NCBI RefSeq assembly: GCF_003097615.1
Contig: NZ_QCZG01000009.1
Span: forward strand, 1-64,000
DNA from: Pueribacillus theae
GTDB lineage: Bacteria > Bacillota > Bacilli > Bacillales > UBA6769
DNA: 64,000 nucleotides
Direction of reading: 5' to 3'
Shown: piece by piece, positions 46,772 through 55,204 of the stretch
Layout: every line of letters starts with the position of its first letter
Numbering within the stretch: the stretch's first letter is position 1
Made by a program: the position numbers and the translations under genes
The notes under the pieces: model-generated
The model's database searches: none
Seen by the model: the letters and a program-made list of their open reading frames with translations, nothing else
What the model was told of the DNA's origin: nothing

Positions 46772-46976
46772 GTGACACCCTCTCTCCATTGAAATAGAGA
46801 GCTTTCTTGTGAAAGATCGGTAGCTGCTCACTCCGACAGAGGCACGGATGAAGAAATAGTCGTGCCCGTTGTTCCATTTCTGACCTGTCTTCATTATGAC
46901 AGCTGAAGGTCGTGCCACAACGACCCTCCTGCATAGGATTATACCTTGCAGGCACCTGGTCTATCGTTCAATTGAA
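46772..46976 (-). ncRNA. Probable TnpB omega RNA (guide RNA scaffold)
   Basis: The 205 bases from the tnpB stop to the element end fold into a chain of hairpins on the minus strand: CCTGCA/TGCAGG (46928-46952), GGTCGT/ACGACC (46908-46925), CTGTC/GACAG (46885-46902), GGCACG/CGTGCC (46841-46866), CTTTC/GAAAG (46802-46815) and CTCTC/GAGAG (46780-46801). TnpB guide RNAs come from exactly this place, with the guide being flanking DNA. The guide here would begin TTATGGGTTTCTTTTATTAT (46771-46752). Confidence 0.6.
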
Positions 46977-48083
46977 CTACACCGCCAGGCTCGTACTTCT
47001 TGCGCTTCTTGCGATGTTTTTCGCCGCATTTAAATCGGCATGACAAACATAGCCACATTGTTTGCAATGGAATTTGCTCTTGTAACGGTTCCTTTTGTCC
47101 TCATACCCGCAATGAAAACAAGTTTGGCTTGTCTTGTAGGGATCGATATCGGTGACAGGAATGTTATGTTTGGCTGCCTTTTGTTTGATAAACATTTTCA
47201 ATTGATAAAAAGGCCATGAGTGAATGGTCCGATCAGCTTGTTTCGTTGTTTTACACGTGTTTCGGATATTTTCGAGTTGCTCAATTTGAATCATCGGCTG
47301 GTTAAATTGCAAGCAAAATGTGATAAGGTCATGAGCTAACTTGCGGTTGTAGTCCGTTATCCAACGCCTTTCTTTATTCCCGATTTGTTCGATTGCACGC
47401 TGTGCTTTCTTTTTACCTAGAGAACGTCTCAGGGATCTAAAATGGCGCCTGATATAACCGACTTCTTTTCCACTGAACCATTGCCGCTTTCCCGGCTCTA
47501 ACTCCGTTATCACCGCAATATGCCTTAAGCCAAGGTCAATACCAATGGGTGTACGTTGTGTTTCTTTATTTTGTGATGATTGCCCAATGTCACAGGAGAT
47601 TTCGATGGGGATCGCCACATACCAGTTTCGCCTCCTGCGAAGGAGTTGGATCGTACCGCGAAAGTTTCGATTCAGTTTTGTTAAGTATGGGAAATAGGTG
47701 TTCACCCAATCCGTTTCGAGAACAGGCAGATACTTTTTTCCCATACTCGTTGTGAAGCCAAGATACCAGCGGCCTTTTTTGAATTGTGTATCCCAGTTTT
47801 GGTTATTAATGCTGATAGGGGTGTTTGCTTTAAAAACGGGGATGGATTTCGCTACTTCCATCTTATAGTCAGATACGGCTTTCTTTGCTCGGCGAATCGC
47901 TTCATTTTTGATGGTGCTCTTTAAAGGGAAGGGAACATTTTTGGAGGTAAGTTTCTCGCCATTCAACAAGCGGGTGACACAATCGTTCAGGCAATGAACA
48001 AACGTTTTTTGTTCTCGCAGCCACGCTTTGTGTTTCCTTTTTGAAGGTTTCTTTAACTTGACCAAATAGGTGATAGTTGCCAT
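46977..48083 (-). CDS. tnpB: TnpB, RNA-guided DNA endonuclease of IS605 family
   Basis: 368 residues, full length. N-terminal wedge/REC region (1-170) with basic KKPSKRKHKAWLREQK. The RuvC triad is intact: Asp183 in IGIDLGLRH, Glu268 in QIEQLENIRN, Asp350 in CHADLNAAKN. The zinc ribbon has C322-x2-C325 and C340-x2-C343 (TCFHCGYE, FHCKQCGY). GAGGAGGTGAAAAC precedes ATG 48083. Such proteins, ancestors of Cas12, cut the empty donor site and help the element persist. Appears active by sequence. Confidence 0.92.
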   Translation of the reverse strand: MATITYLVKLKKPSKRKHKAWLREQKTFVHCLNDCVTRLLNGEKLTSKNVPFPLKSTIKNEAIRRAKKAVSDYKMEVAKSIPVFKANTPISINNQNWDTQFKKGRWYLGFTTSMGKKYLPVLETDWVNTYFPYLTKLNRNFRGTIQLLRRRRNWYVAIPIEISCDIGQSSQNKETQRTPIGIDLGLRHIAVITELEPGKRQWFSGKEVGYIRRHFRSLRRSLGKKKAQRAIEQIGNKERRWITDYNRKLAHDLITFCLQFNQPMIQIEQLENIRNTCKTTKQADRTIHSWPFYQLKMFIKQKAAKHNIPVTDIDPYKTSQTCFHCGYEDKRNRYKSKFHCKQCGYVCHADLNAAKNIARSARSTSLAV

Positions 48084-48180
48084 GTTTTCACCTCCTCAAA
48101 CGGAACGTATGTTTCTATATTTCATTATATGAAAAAGAAAACGGACATGCAAGTGATTTTAAGTCAAAATAAAAAAATAA

Positions 48181-48220
48181 GGCGATTCATCCCCTCATTG
48201 AAATGAAGGGCGTTCTCGCC
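48181..48220. repeat. Left-end hairpin of the TnpB element
   Basis: GGCGATTCATCCCCTCATTG...ends TCGCC: outer GGCGA/TCGCC and inner CCTCATT/AATGAAGG pairs. It carries CATTGAAAT (48196-48204), identical to the loop of the right-end hairpin (46787-46795). Confidence 0.65.
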
Positions 48221-48227
48221 TAATGTT

Positions 48228-48264
48228 CGTAAAAAAACTGTCTATTCGATCGAATAGACAGTTT
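48228..48264 (-). terminator. Terminator of fni, perfect 30-bp palindrome
   Basis: AAACTGTCTATTCGA and its exact complement (48235-48264) form 15-bp arms that overlap the fni stop; on the minus strand TTTTTTTAC follows. The TnpB element begins immediately beyond. Confidence 0.9.
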
Positions 48265-49309
48265 AACGGTTGCTGAATTTACTAGGTTTTATTCCTCTTT
48301 CAGTTAACCAATGATGTGTGTTACCGCTAATGACAATAGGAGCTTTTTGTAGAGATTGAATGTCCTTTCTTCCTAGAGCGGTCATGATCATTTTAAGTTC
48401 GTTCAATATGTATTCGATTTCTTTGATTAATGATTCCAATCCCTCATTCAATAAAATGTTTAAAAAGAAACCGGCCATCCCACAAGCAGACGCACCGAGA
48501 GCGATTGATTTAGCAACTTCCAATCCAGTTTGAATACCTCCAGAAGCAATCACATCGATAAACGGAGAAGTTTGCGTCACTTCCGCAATGGAACTAGCTG
48601 TTTGAATTCCCCATTCGTTCATAAAAGTTAACATTCTGTCTCTTCTTTTATTTTCAATTAAAGAAAAATTGGTGCCTCCAAAACCACCGATATCTACGAT
48701 GTTTACACCGGCATCCAGTAGTTTTTTTGCCGTTTCTTTGCTCATGCCATATCCAACTTCTTTAACAATAAGCGGGATCTCAATATGTTTTGCGATTTTC
48801 TCAATGTTTAAAAGGGCATCGCAAAAATCTCGATCCCCTTCTGGCATGACAAGTTCCTGGACGGCATTTACGTGAATTTGGAGTGCATTTGCTTCAATCA
48901 TCTCGATTGCCTTTTTTGCTTCCTCTACCGTTGCTTCGCTTCCTAGATTGGCGAAGATAACCCCATTTGGGTTTTTATCCCGCATCACTTTATAGGTTCT
49001 TTCTTGGAAAGGGTCTTTGATTGCTGCCATTTGAGAACCAACGCCGATCGCAAGATTGCATTCCCGGGCTGCTTCTGCCAGCTGCGAATTGATTTTCTCT
49101 GTTCTCCGTCCCCCGCCACCTGTCATCGCATTAATAAAAATTGGCAAACTTAAATCAAGTTCACCAATTTTTGTCGTTAAGTCGATCGTATAAAGCGAAG
49201 TCCCTGGCAAACTTTGATGAACGAATGTAACATCATGAAATCCGTGTTCCCGAGACTGACCTGTGGAGAGTGCATATTCGATATGTTCTTTTTTTCTTTT
49301 TTCTCTCAT
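48263..49309 (-). CDS. fni: Type 2 isopentenyl-diphosphate isomerase
   Basis: FMN- and NADPH-dependent interconversion of IPP and DMAPP for isoprenoids such as menaquinone. 348 residues: [81 protein letters not shown] and [19 protein letters not shown]. Lies 13 bases after ypfD. Confidence 0.95.
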   Translation of the reverse strand: MREKRKKEHIEYALSTGQSREHGFHDVTFVHQSLPGTSLYTIDLTTKIGELDLSLPIFINAMTGGGGRRTEKINSQLAEAARECNLAIGVGSQMAAIKDPFQERTYKVMRDKNPNGVIFANLGSEATVEEAKKAIEMIEANALQIHVNAVQELVMPEGDRDFCDALLNIEKIAKHIEIPLIVKEVGYGMSKETAKKLLDAGVNIVDIGGFGGTNFSLIENKRRDRMLTFMNEWGIQTASSIAEVTQTSPFIDVIASGGIQTGLEVAKSIALGASACGMAGFFLNILLNEGLESLIKEIEYILNELKMIMTALGRKDIQSLQKAPIVISGNTHHWLTERGIKPSKFSNR

Positions 49310-49322
49310 GCTTTATCCCCGG

Positions 49323-50468
49323 CTATTTATATTTTTTCAACTGATCTCCAATCATATCTCCAACTGAAAAACCAGTTGAAGTGTCTGAATCATGTTGTGC
49401 ATAGTCATTCTTATGAGTAGTTGAATAGTCGTTCGTATTTTGTTCAAGTGCTTTAATACTTAAAGAAACTCTCTTTGCTTCTGGGTTGAAATCGAGAACT
49501 TTCACTTTGACTTCTTGATTTTCTTTCAATACTTCAGCAGGTGTGCCGATGTGGCGATTTGAGATTTCTGAAATATGAACAAGGCCTTCGACTCCGGGCG
49601 CAATTTCTACAAATGCACCAAAAGAAACAAGCCTTTTTACAGTTCCTGTCAATTCATCGCCAGGTTTAATTTTACCTTCTAATTCTTCCCACGGACCTGG
49701 AAGAGTGGCCTTAATTGAGAGAGAAATCCGTTCATTTTCCACATCTACTGAAAGGATTTTCACCTTTACTTCATCCCCCTCTTTAACGACTTCATCAGGT
49801 GTTTCTACATGATGGTGGGCTAGTTGCGAAATATGAACAAGGCCGTCTATGCCTCCAATGTTAACGAATGCACCAAAGTCGGTGATGCGTTGTACAATAC
49901 CTGTCTTTACTTCTCCAGGTTGCAGGCTTGTTAAAATTTCTTTCTTTTTCTTCTCGGCTTCTTCATCTAATACCGCACGGTGAGATAGAATAACTTTATT
50001 GCTGTCAGGATCAAATTCAACGATTTTTACGGCCAGCGTTTTTCCTTTATAATCAGAAAAGTCTTCTACAAAATGGTTTTCTACTAATGACGCAGGAATG
50101 AACCCTCTAACACCGAGATCAGTAACTAAACCGCCTTTTACAACATCGGCAATTTCAACATCGAATGTTTCCTTATTCTCATACTTGCCCTGTAAATCTT
50201 CCCATGCCTTTTCAGCGTCGACAGCTCTTTTTGATAAGACTATTTCATCTTCAGAGGATTTTTTAACTTTTAATTTCAGCTCGTCACCTTCAGATAAAAC
50301 ATCGCTTATTTTATCAATATGCAGGCTTGAAAGCTCGCTTATTGGCAGAACGCCTTCAATTTTATAGCCTATATCAATCAATGCATGTTTTTCTTCAATT
50401 TTTGAAACCGTACCAGTTACTTCTTGCCCAATCTCTAGTGTCAATTCATTATTCCTCTCATCAACCAT
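49323..50468 (-). CDS. ypfD: YpfD, 30S ribosomal protein S1 homologue
   Basis: About 381 residues with four S1 RNA-binding repeats beginning GQEVTGTVSKIEEKHALIDI, ETFDVEIADVVKGGLVTDLG, GEVKTGIVQRITDFGAFVNI and GDELTGTVKRLVSFGAFVEI. Shorter than the six-repeat S1 of Gram-negatives, as usual in Bacillus. ATG 50468 is preferred (AAGGAGGGT upstream) to ATG 50474. Confidence 0.94.
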   Translation of the reverse strand: MVDERNNELTLEIGQEVTGTVSKIEEKHALIDIGYKIEGVLPISELSSLHIDKISDVLSEGDELKLKVKKSSEDEIVLSKRAVDAEKAWEDLQGKYENKETFDVEIADVVKGGLVTDLGVRGFIPASLVENHFVEDFSDYKGKTLAVKIVEFDPDSNKVILSHRAVLDEEAEKKKKEILTSLQPGEVKTGIVQRITDFGAFVNIGGIDGLVHISQLAHHHVETPDEVVKEGDEVKVKILSVDVENERISLSIKATLPGPWEELEGKIKPGDELTGTVKRLVSFGAFVEIAPGVEGLVHISEISNRHIGTPAEVLKENQEVKVKVLDFNPEAKRVSLSIKALEQNTNDYSTTHKNDYAQHDSDTSTGFSVGDMIGDQLKKYK

Positions 50469-50542
50469 TGACATACCCTCCTTAAATTACAAACAAAAAA
50501 TGAATCCCTTTTTAATAAGGGTTATACAAAACGTTGTAAATG

Positions 50543-51136
50543 TCAAATATTTCTTTCCGAAGATTCTAACAGTCCACTAATTTGTTCCATAATGATTGCA
50601 GTAGCATCTTTGGCTGACATTTTTTCGCTATATTCCTTAAAATTTACCGGTTTGCCAAAAATTATAATTATTTTTTTAAATGGTTTGTATGAACCGACAA
50701 TGGCACACGGAACAACAACCGCATCGGAACGAAGGGCAAAAAAACCAGCTCCTGCCAAACCAGAGCCAAGTTTCCCAGTTTTGCTTCTCGTTCCTTCGGG
50801 AAAAAATCCCAATACTTCCCCATTGTTTAATATATTTATGCCATTTCGTAGTGCTTGTTTGTCGTTTAATCCCCTTTTAACAGGAAACGTCCCGAGAGCA
50901 TTCATTAACCATTTCATGATTGGATTGCTGAATAATTCCGCCTTCGCCATAAACCGCACTTTTCTTGGCGTTGCTACTCCGACAAGCGGAGGGTCAAAAT
51001 TGCTAATATGGTTGCTGCATAATAAGACACCTTTATCAACGGGAATATTGTCTTTTCCTACAATCGTAAGCCTGTTAAAGGTTTTGAAATAAATAAAAAA
51101 CAAAAATTTTCCGAGAAGATAAATGAAGTTCATCAT
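50543..51136 (-). CDS. plsC: 1-acyl-sn-glycerol-3-phosphate acyltransferase
   Basis: Second acylation in phosphatidic acid synthesis. 197 residues, N-terminal hydrophobic anchor (FIYLLGKFLFFIYFKTF), acyltransferase motif LLCSNHISNFDPPLVG (H-x4-D), FPVKRG and FFPEGTRSKTGKLG. ATGA overlap with the cmk stop. The cmk-plsC-ypfD order is found in many Bacillaceae, although B. subtilis places plsC elsewhere. Confidence 0.93.
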   Translation of the reverse strand: MMNFIYLLGKFLFFIYFKTFNRLTIVGKDNIPVDKGVLLCSNHISNFDPPLVGVATPRKVRFMAKAELFSNPIMKWLMNALGTFPVKRGLNDKQALRNGINILNNGEVLGFFPEGTRSKTGKLGSGLAGAGFFALRSDAVVVPCAIVGSYKPFKKIIIIFGKPVNFKEYSEKMSAKDATAIIMEQISGLLESSERNI

Positions 51137-51804
51137 CCGTTCCTCTCTTTCACAAGTCCCAATATTTTATTGACAACTTCTTGAATTGACAGGTTTGTCG
51201 AGTCGATGACAATCGCATCTTCAGCCTTTTTGAGAGGGGCAATTTCCCGTTCTGAATCTTGTCTGTCCCGCAATTCAATTTCTGTTTGCAGCTCGTCCAG
51301 GTTAGTAGATACCCCTTTTGAAAGGAGTTCTTCAAACCTTCTCCTCGCTCTTTCTTCTACCGAAGCTGTCAGGAAGATTTTTAGTGCGGCATCTTTTAAG
51401 ACACATGTTCCAATATCTCTTCCGTCCATTACAACGCCGCCATTCTTTGCGAGAAAACGCTGCCTTGTAAGCATTTCTTCGCGAACTTCTTTATGGACAG
51501 CAACTTTTGAGACGGCATTCGTGACCTCTTGAGAACGAATGGCTTCAGTAACATCTTCCCCATTCACAATCACTTTTTGTCCGACTTTATCCTGAATAAG
51601 ATGAATCTCCGTATTTTCCAGCAGCTTCTTTAAACCGGCGGCATCAGAAAAATGAATATTCGCTTTAATCGCTTCATACGTTAACGCACGAAACATAGCG
51701 CCTGTATCAATGTATAAGTAATTTAAATTACTTGCTACTTGGCGGGCCACTGTACTTTTCCCTGCGCCTGCAGGACCATCGATGGCAATCTGTATCTTTC
51801 TCAT
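51133..51804 (-). CDS. cmk: Cytidylate kinase
   Basis: Phosphorylates CMP/dCMP. 223 residues with P-loop IAIDGPAGAGKSTVARQVA, LYIDTGAMFRALTYEA, VMDGRDIGTCVLKDA and the lid RARRRFEELLSKG. AGGAGGATCC precedes the ATG. First gene of cmk-plsC-ypfD-fni. Confidence 0.96.
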   Translation of the reverse strand: MRKIQIAIDGPAGAGKSTVARQVASNLNYLYIDTGAMFRALTYEAIKANIHFSDAAGLKKLLENTEIHLIQDKVGQKVIVNGEDVTEAIRSQEVTNAVSKVAVHKEVREEMLTRQRFLAKNGGVVMDGRDIGTCVLKDAALKIFLTASVEERARRRFEELLSKGVSTNLDELQTEIELRDRQDSEREIAPLKKAEDAIVIDSTNLSIQEVVNKILGLVKERNG

Positions 51805-51832
51805 GGATCCTCCTAAATAAGCTTAGTAAGAC

Positions 51833-51862
51833 AGAAAAAAACAGGGAAAATCCTGCTTTTTA
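51833..51862 (-). terminator. Terminator between ypfA and cmk
   Basis: On the minus strand AAAGCAGG/CCTGTTTT (one G-T pair) followed by TTTCTGTC. Confidence 0.5.
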
Positions 51863-51991
51863 AGAACACTGCTATGTAGTTCATGTAAAGCAGAATGAGT
51901 CTAATTTTTCCATCTGGCACATTACATTATCTCTCTTTCTTTTTGCTATTTGGTTCATTTCATGTTTATTTAAATCATACCACATTTATTT

Positions 51992-52648
51992 TCAAGATAA
52001 TAATCCTTTTTTACGCAATGCCAATTGACGTTCGAAACAATAGCGTATAATAGCTTGTCTGTCTTTTTCTTCAATGTCTTCAAATTTAAAGGAGCCTTTT
52101 TTTCGATTATTATCTTCTGATATTCTGACAACTGAGCAGGTTTGTTGAAAATGCATCCGATCGCCACATTGAAATGGCAAGGTGAATGCGCACTGTATTT
52201 TCACATCATTTGAAAGATCATGTTTTTCCGGCAGAAGGACGCTAAGCCCACCGCCGCTAATATCGAGTGTTATCGATTCGAATGTTGGAAATTCTTCATT
52301 CATTGCACTTACTTCAACTTTTATTTGTGCTTCCACTCTCACATAGGAACGCCTCTGAATACGGATGAATTCATCTTTAGGAGGCAAGCTTAACTCAAAC
52401 ATTAAGATTTTTTCTTTTTTTCTGCCAATAATCTTTGTCTGAAACTTGTAGGCCGTTTTATTCTTTGAAACAAATTTCGCATTGCATGTAAGCCCTATCA
52501 AAAAAACTCCATCAGTATTTGTGGAATCATTGGTCGGCAAACTAATAAAAATTGAATGCTCGCCTACATCCACTACTTTAGACCTGAATTTCTTGGAATC
52601 CTCATTGAAATTCGGCTCTAATTCAATTACATCTCCAATTTCAAGCAC
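51992..52648 (-). CDS. ypfA: YpfA/MotI-like PilZ protein
   Basis: Cyclic di-GMP receptor; in B. subtilis the homologue acts on the flagellar stator. 218 residues: N-terminal YcgR-like domain (about 1-95) and PilZ domain with RIQRRSYVRVEAQIKV (Arg motif) and LDISGGGLSVLLPE (D-x-S-x-x-G motif), so ligand binding should be intact. Start is GTG 52648 with AGGAGGGGGTATAAA upstream. Confidence 0.93.
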   Translation of the reverse strand: MLEIGDVIELEPNFNEDSKKFRSKVVDVGEHSIFISLPTNDSTNTDGVFLIGLTCNAKFVSKNKTAYKFQTKIIGRKKEKILMFELSLPPKDEFIRIQRRSYVRVEAQIKVEVSAMNEEFPTFESITLDISGGGLSVLLPEKHDLSNDVKIQCAFTLPFQCGDRMHFQQTCSVVRISEDNNRKKGSFKFEDIEEKDRQAIIRYCFERQLALRKKGLLS

Positions 52649-52705
52649 TTTATACCCCCTCCTAAATTACTAATATTCTACATTAAAATTCATTTAAATG
52701 AAATA

Positions 52706-52747
52706 TAAAAACCTCCAAAGGAAGATGATCATCTTTCCTGTGGAGGT
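52706..52747 (-). terminator. Terminator of sleB-ypeB
   Basis: On the minus strand ACCTCCA...TGGAGGT encloses AGGAAAGAT/ATCTTCCT, giving a long near-perfect stem, then TTTTTATA. Confidence 0.92.
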
Positions 52748-52756
52748 GTTAATCTT

Positions 52757-54103
52757 TTATGAACTGTAAAGTGGTTCCGCTTCTTTAAGTTTCTCTACTT
52801 TTTCTTCTTCTCCATTCGAGGCGTTTATAAAAATTCGATAGGTATCATCTCCCATAGTACCTAAAAATTCGTAGCAAAGTACTTCTTGTTTAAGTTCATT
52901 TTCAATTAATGACATTCTTTCTTCTTGAACTTTTAAGTTGGGATTAACACTTTTCCTTGCTTCATCAATCGATATTTTCTCTGAAGGAAATTTTCTTTCT
53001 TTATGGGAAGATAAATATTTCATTCCTTCATAGCCTACAATTGATCCGTCATCAAGCGCCACTTTTATTATAACGGAGTCAGGATAAACGAGAATGTTAT
53101 CTTGGCTATGCACAAACGTAAAGACCCCTACATGATCGAATTGATTGCTTTCGGTTAAAACCATATTTTTAAATCCATGCTTTTTCAAATAATTAGCAGC
53201 CCGCTTTGATGCATCATTTAAGCCAATTTTATTTTCTGCGACATTACGATTGTTTAACATCCATAACGGATGGCCGCCTTTTTTCGAAATATCCATATAG
53301 ACAGCCTCGTCTTTGCCTGAACCATTTACTGTTACATTATATGCAGCGTATTCAGAGTCATTATTCGTAGCATTAACTTTCATATTTGCAGATGAATCAA
53401 GGTTTAAAAACCTTTTTGCAATATCTTTCGCATCGTTTGCAGAGATTTTTTCCCCGGTCAGTTTTTTATTAAGTTTTTCCTCTTTTTTAAGGTCATTGTT
53501 CTTGCCTGGCCCCCAATCGACCTCTGTGTAGCCTTCCACATTTTTTTCAACGGTTTGGAATCCATCGATAATCGTATTGTCCATTGGTTGTTTTTCTGAA
53601 GCAAGCGCAAGATCCACGTCCATCCAGCGGAGGTTATTTTCCAATGCAATCGATTGAACTTTCCTTAATTCTTGTTTTATTTCTCCAGAGTTTTTATAAA
53701 GCTTTTTCAAAGTCTTCATTTCTTCATCAGAAAGAGGTTCCTTGTCCAGGTCGCGAACGGCGACACGGTAAGAGAAATCCCCGATATTTGATAAAAATTC
53801 CTCTGTTTTATTAAAAGGCAACAAAGCGAGCGGCAGTTGGCCAACATCACCCCGCGCTTCTGATGTGATGCGCCAAACTTCCGCGAGTGATGGTGAAAGT
53901 TGTCTTCTTGAATTCATCGCCAATGTTGAACCGATCTCTTCGTTCAATTGATCAATACGGTATGTTAGTTGGTGAAAAGCCCGCTGGTAGTTATTTTCAG
54001 AATGGGTTAAAATTGCATTTTTTTCTTGGTGTTCAGTGTAGCCCCAATATCCAGTGGCGACTGTCGCGACAGCTAAAAGCCCGATTAAAATTGAACGTAT
54101 CAA
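52757..54103 (-). CDS. ypeB: Germination protein YpeB
   Basis: Partner of SleB, needed for its location and stability in the spore. 448 residues: N-terminal membrane anchor (IRSILIGLLAVATVATGYWG), helical domain (about 30-215) and three PepSY domains towards the C-terminus (GEKISANDAKDIAKRFLNLD, IGLNDASKRAANYLKKHGF, SEKISIDEARKSVNPNLKVQ). Follows sleB by 14 bases. Confidence 0.95.
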   Translation of the reverse strand: MIRSILIGLLAVATVATGYWGYTEHQEKNAILTHSENNYQRAFHQLTYRIDQLNEEIGSTLAMNSRRQLSPSLAEVWRITSEARGDVGQLPLALLPFNKTEEFLSNIGDFSYRVAVRDLDKEPLSDEEMKTLKKLYKNSGEIKQELRKVQSIALENNLRWMDVDLALASEKQPMDNTIIDGFQTVEKNVEGYTEVDWGPGKNNDLKKEEKLNKKLTGEKISANDAKDIAKRFLNLDSSANMKVNATNNDSEYAAYNVTVNGSGKDEAVYMDISKKGGHPLWMLNNRNVAENKIGLNDASKRAANYLKKHGFKNMVLTESNQFDHVGVFTFVHSQDNILVYPDSVIIKVALDDGSIVGYEGMKYLSSHKERKFPSEKISIDEARKSVNPNLKVQEERMSLIENELKQEVLCYEFLGTMGDDTYRIFINASNGEEEKVEKLKEAEPLYSS

Positions 54104-54117
54104 AGTAACACCTCCTA

Positions 54118-55026
54118 TTAATGTGCAAAGATATGTTTACCAATCTTCATGGCTTGAGGCCTTGTCCAGATCCAACCCGATGTTGCCGTGTCTGGGTTAA
54201 AATAGTAAAGAGCGCCCCCAGTCGGATCCCATCCGTTAATGGCATCGATAACTGCCTTTCTTGAAGTCTCATTCGGCTCAAGCCAAATTTGTCCGTCTGC
54301 AACTGCCGTAAAAGCTCTCGGTTCGAATATTACTCCTGATACATCATTCGGGAATGATGGGCTCTCAATCCTGTTCAGAATAACAGCAGCAACGGCAACT
54401 TGGCCAATATAAGGCTCTCCTCTTGCTTCCCCATGCACAGCATTCGACATTAATTTAATGTCATTATTTGAGAAGCCTTTCGGTGTGCTGACTGATTTCT
54501 GGACTTTAGGCTGTTGTGCTTTCTGTTGATTCTGTTGTTGATTTTGCTGTTGGTTTTGTTGCTTATTTTGTTGCTGTTTATTCTGCTGTTTCGGCTGGCT
54601 TGTTTGCCCTTGTTGATTTTTTGTGTCCTTCTTTACTTGTGTTTCATTTCTAGGTTGTCCGCCGTAATGTTTCGGCGTATTCCCTTTTTCCAAATTCCCT
54701 TTTACATAGTCCTTATCATACTTGGTCACTTGCAAAAGCTTATTTTTCATTTTTTGCCCGACAAGCCCATCAACCTTAAGGCCAAATTCATATTGAAAGT
54801 TGCGCACAGCCCAATACGTACGCCATCCAAATACGCCATCGATTGCCCCGTTATAAAATCCAATGTATTGAAGCCTTGCCTGCAACTCAATAACATCATC
54901 GCCGACCGCTCCTTGCTGAATGACTTGCTCTGAAAAGGCTTTGGTATCTTTCGCATCCATTGCAAAGCAAGCGGCAATAAGAAAACAAGCGAGGAGCGTT
55001 TTTAAAGTTAAATGAGAACGATTCAT
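54118..55026 (-). CDS. sleB: Spore cortex-lytic enzyme SleB
   Basis: Lytic transglycosylase that degrades cortex muramic-lactam peptidoglycan in germination. 302 residues: signal peptide (LKTLLACFLIAACFAMDAKD), peptidoglycan-binding repeat (about 35-105, DDVIELQARLQYIGFYNGAI), a long Gln/Asn/Lys linker (about 125-180), and the catalytic domain with NAVHGEARGEPYIGQVAVAA (catalytic Glu). The linker is coded by repetitive CAA/AAC triplets. In an operon with ypeB. Confidence 0.95.
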   Translation of the reverse strand: MNRSHLTLKTLLACFLIAACFAMDAKDTKAFSEQVIQQGAVGDDVIELQARLQYIGFYNGAIDGVFGWRTYWAVRNFQYEFGLKVDGLVGQKMKNKLLQVTKYDKDYVKGNLEKGNTPKHYGGQPRNETQVKKDTKNQQGQTSQPKQQNKQQQNKQQNQQQNQQQNQQKAQQPKVQKSVSTPKGFSNNDIKLMSNAVHGEARGEPYIGQVAVAAVILNRIESPSFPNDVSGVIFEPRAFTAVADGQIWLEPNETSRKAVIDAINGWDPTGGALYYFNPDTATSGWIWTRPQAMKIGKHIFAH

Positions 55027-55157
55027 CGAAAATTCCTCCCTGTTGACGTTCTTTTAAATGTTGGTCTCCAAAATAAAACAGCTTTTGGCATTCCATTTTG
55101 CAAACAGCCTCTTTGATTGACTACTCGTATTTTTCGTCAGGCAAGAATTTTTATGCA

Positions 55158-55200
55158 AAAAAAACAAAAAAGAACCACTGCCAGCAATTGGCAGTGGTTC
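55158..55200 (-). terminator. Terminator of the methionine operon
   Basis: On the minus strand the perfect 12-bp stem GAACCACTGCCA/TGGCAGTGGTTC runs into TTTTTTGTTTTTTTT, 4 bases past the metH stop. Confidence 0.95.
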
Positions 55201-55204
55201 ACCA

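Larger units (their letters stand above)
46772..48220 (-). mobile_element. IS200/IS605-type element with TnpB only
   Basis: Limits are inferred from end hairpins. The left end (upstream of tnpB) has a 40-base structure at 48181-48220 (GGCGA...TCGCC with an inner CCTTCATT/AATGAGG hairpin). The right end has CTCTC/GAGAG at 46780-46801 followed by TCAC at 46772. Both hairpins share the loop ATTTCAATG. No tnpA lies inside, so mobility would need a TnpA in trans. It is inserted between yphA and fni, just past the fni terminator. Confidence 0.7.

Noticed and set aside
46712-46955. Two short overlapping minus-strand reading frames (68 and 103 codons) between yphA and tnpB
   Set aside because: They lie over the hairpin chain of the TnpB omega RNA and element end, and neither has a family resemblance.
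46940-46985. tRNA-like string near the tnpB stop (TGTAGTTCAATTGAAC)
   Set aside because: It resembles a D-arm only; no acceptor stem, anticodon loop or T-arm can be built, and it is the tnpB 3' end.
50592-51092. Plus-strand open frame of 166 codons
   Set aside because: Antisense shadow of plsC, which has all catalytic motifs.
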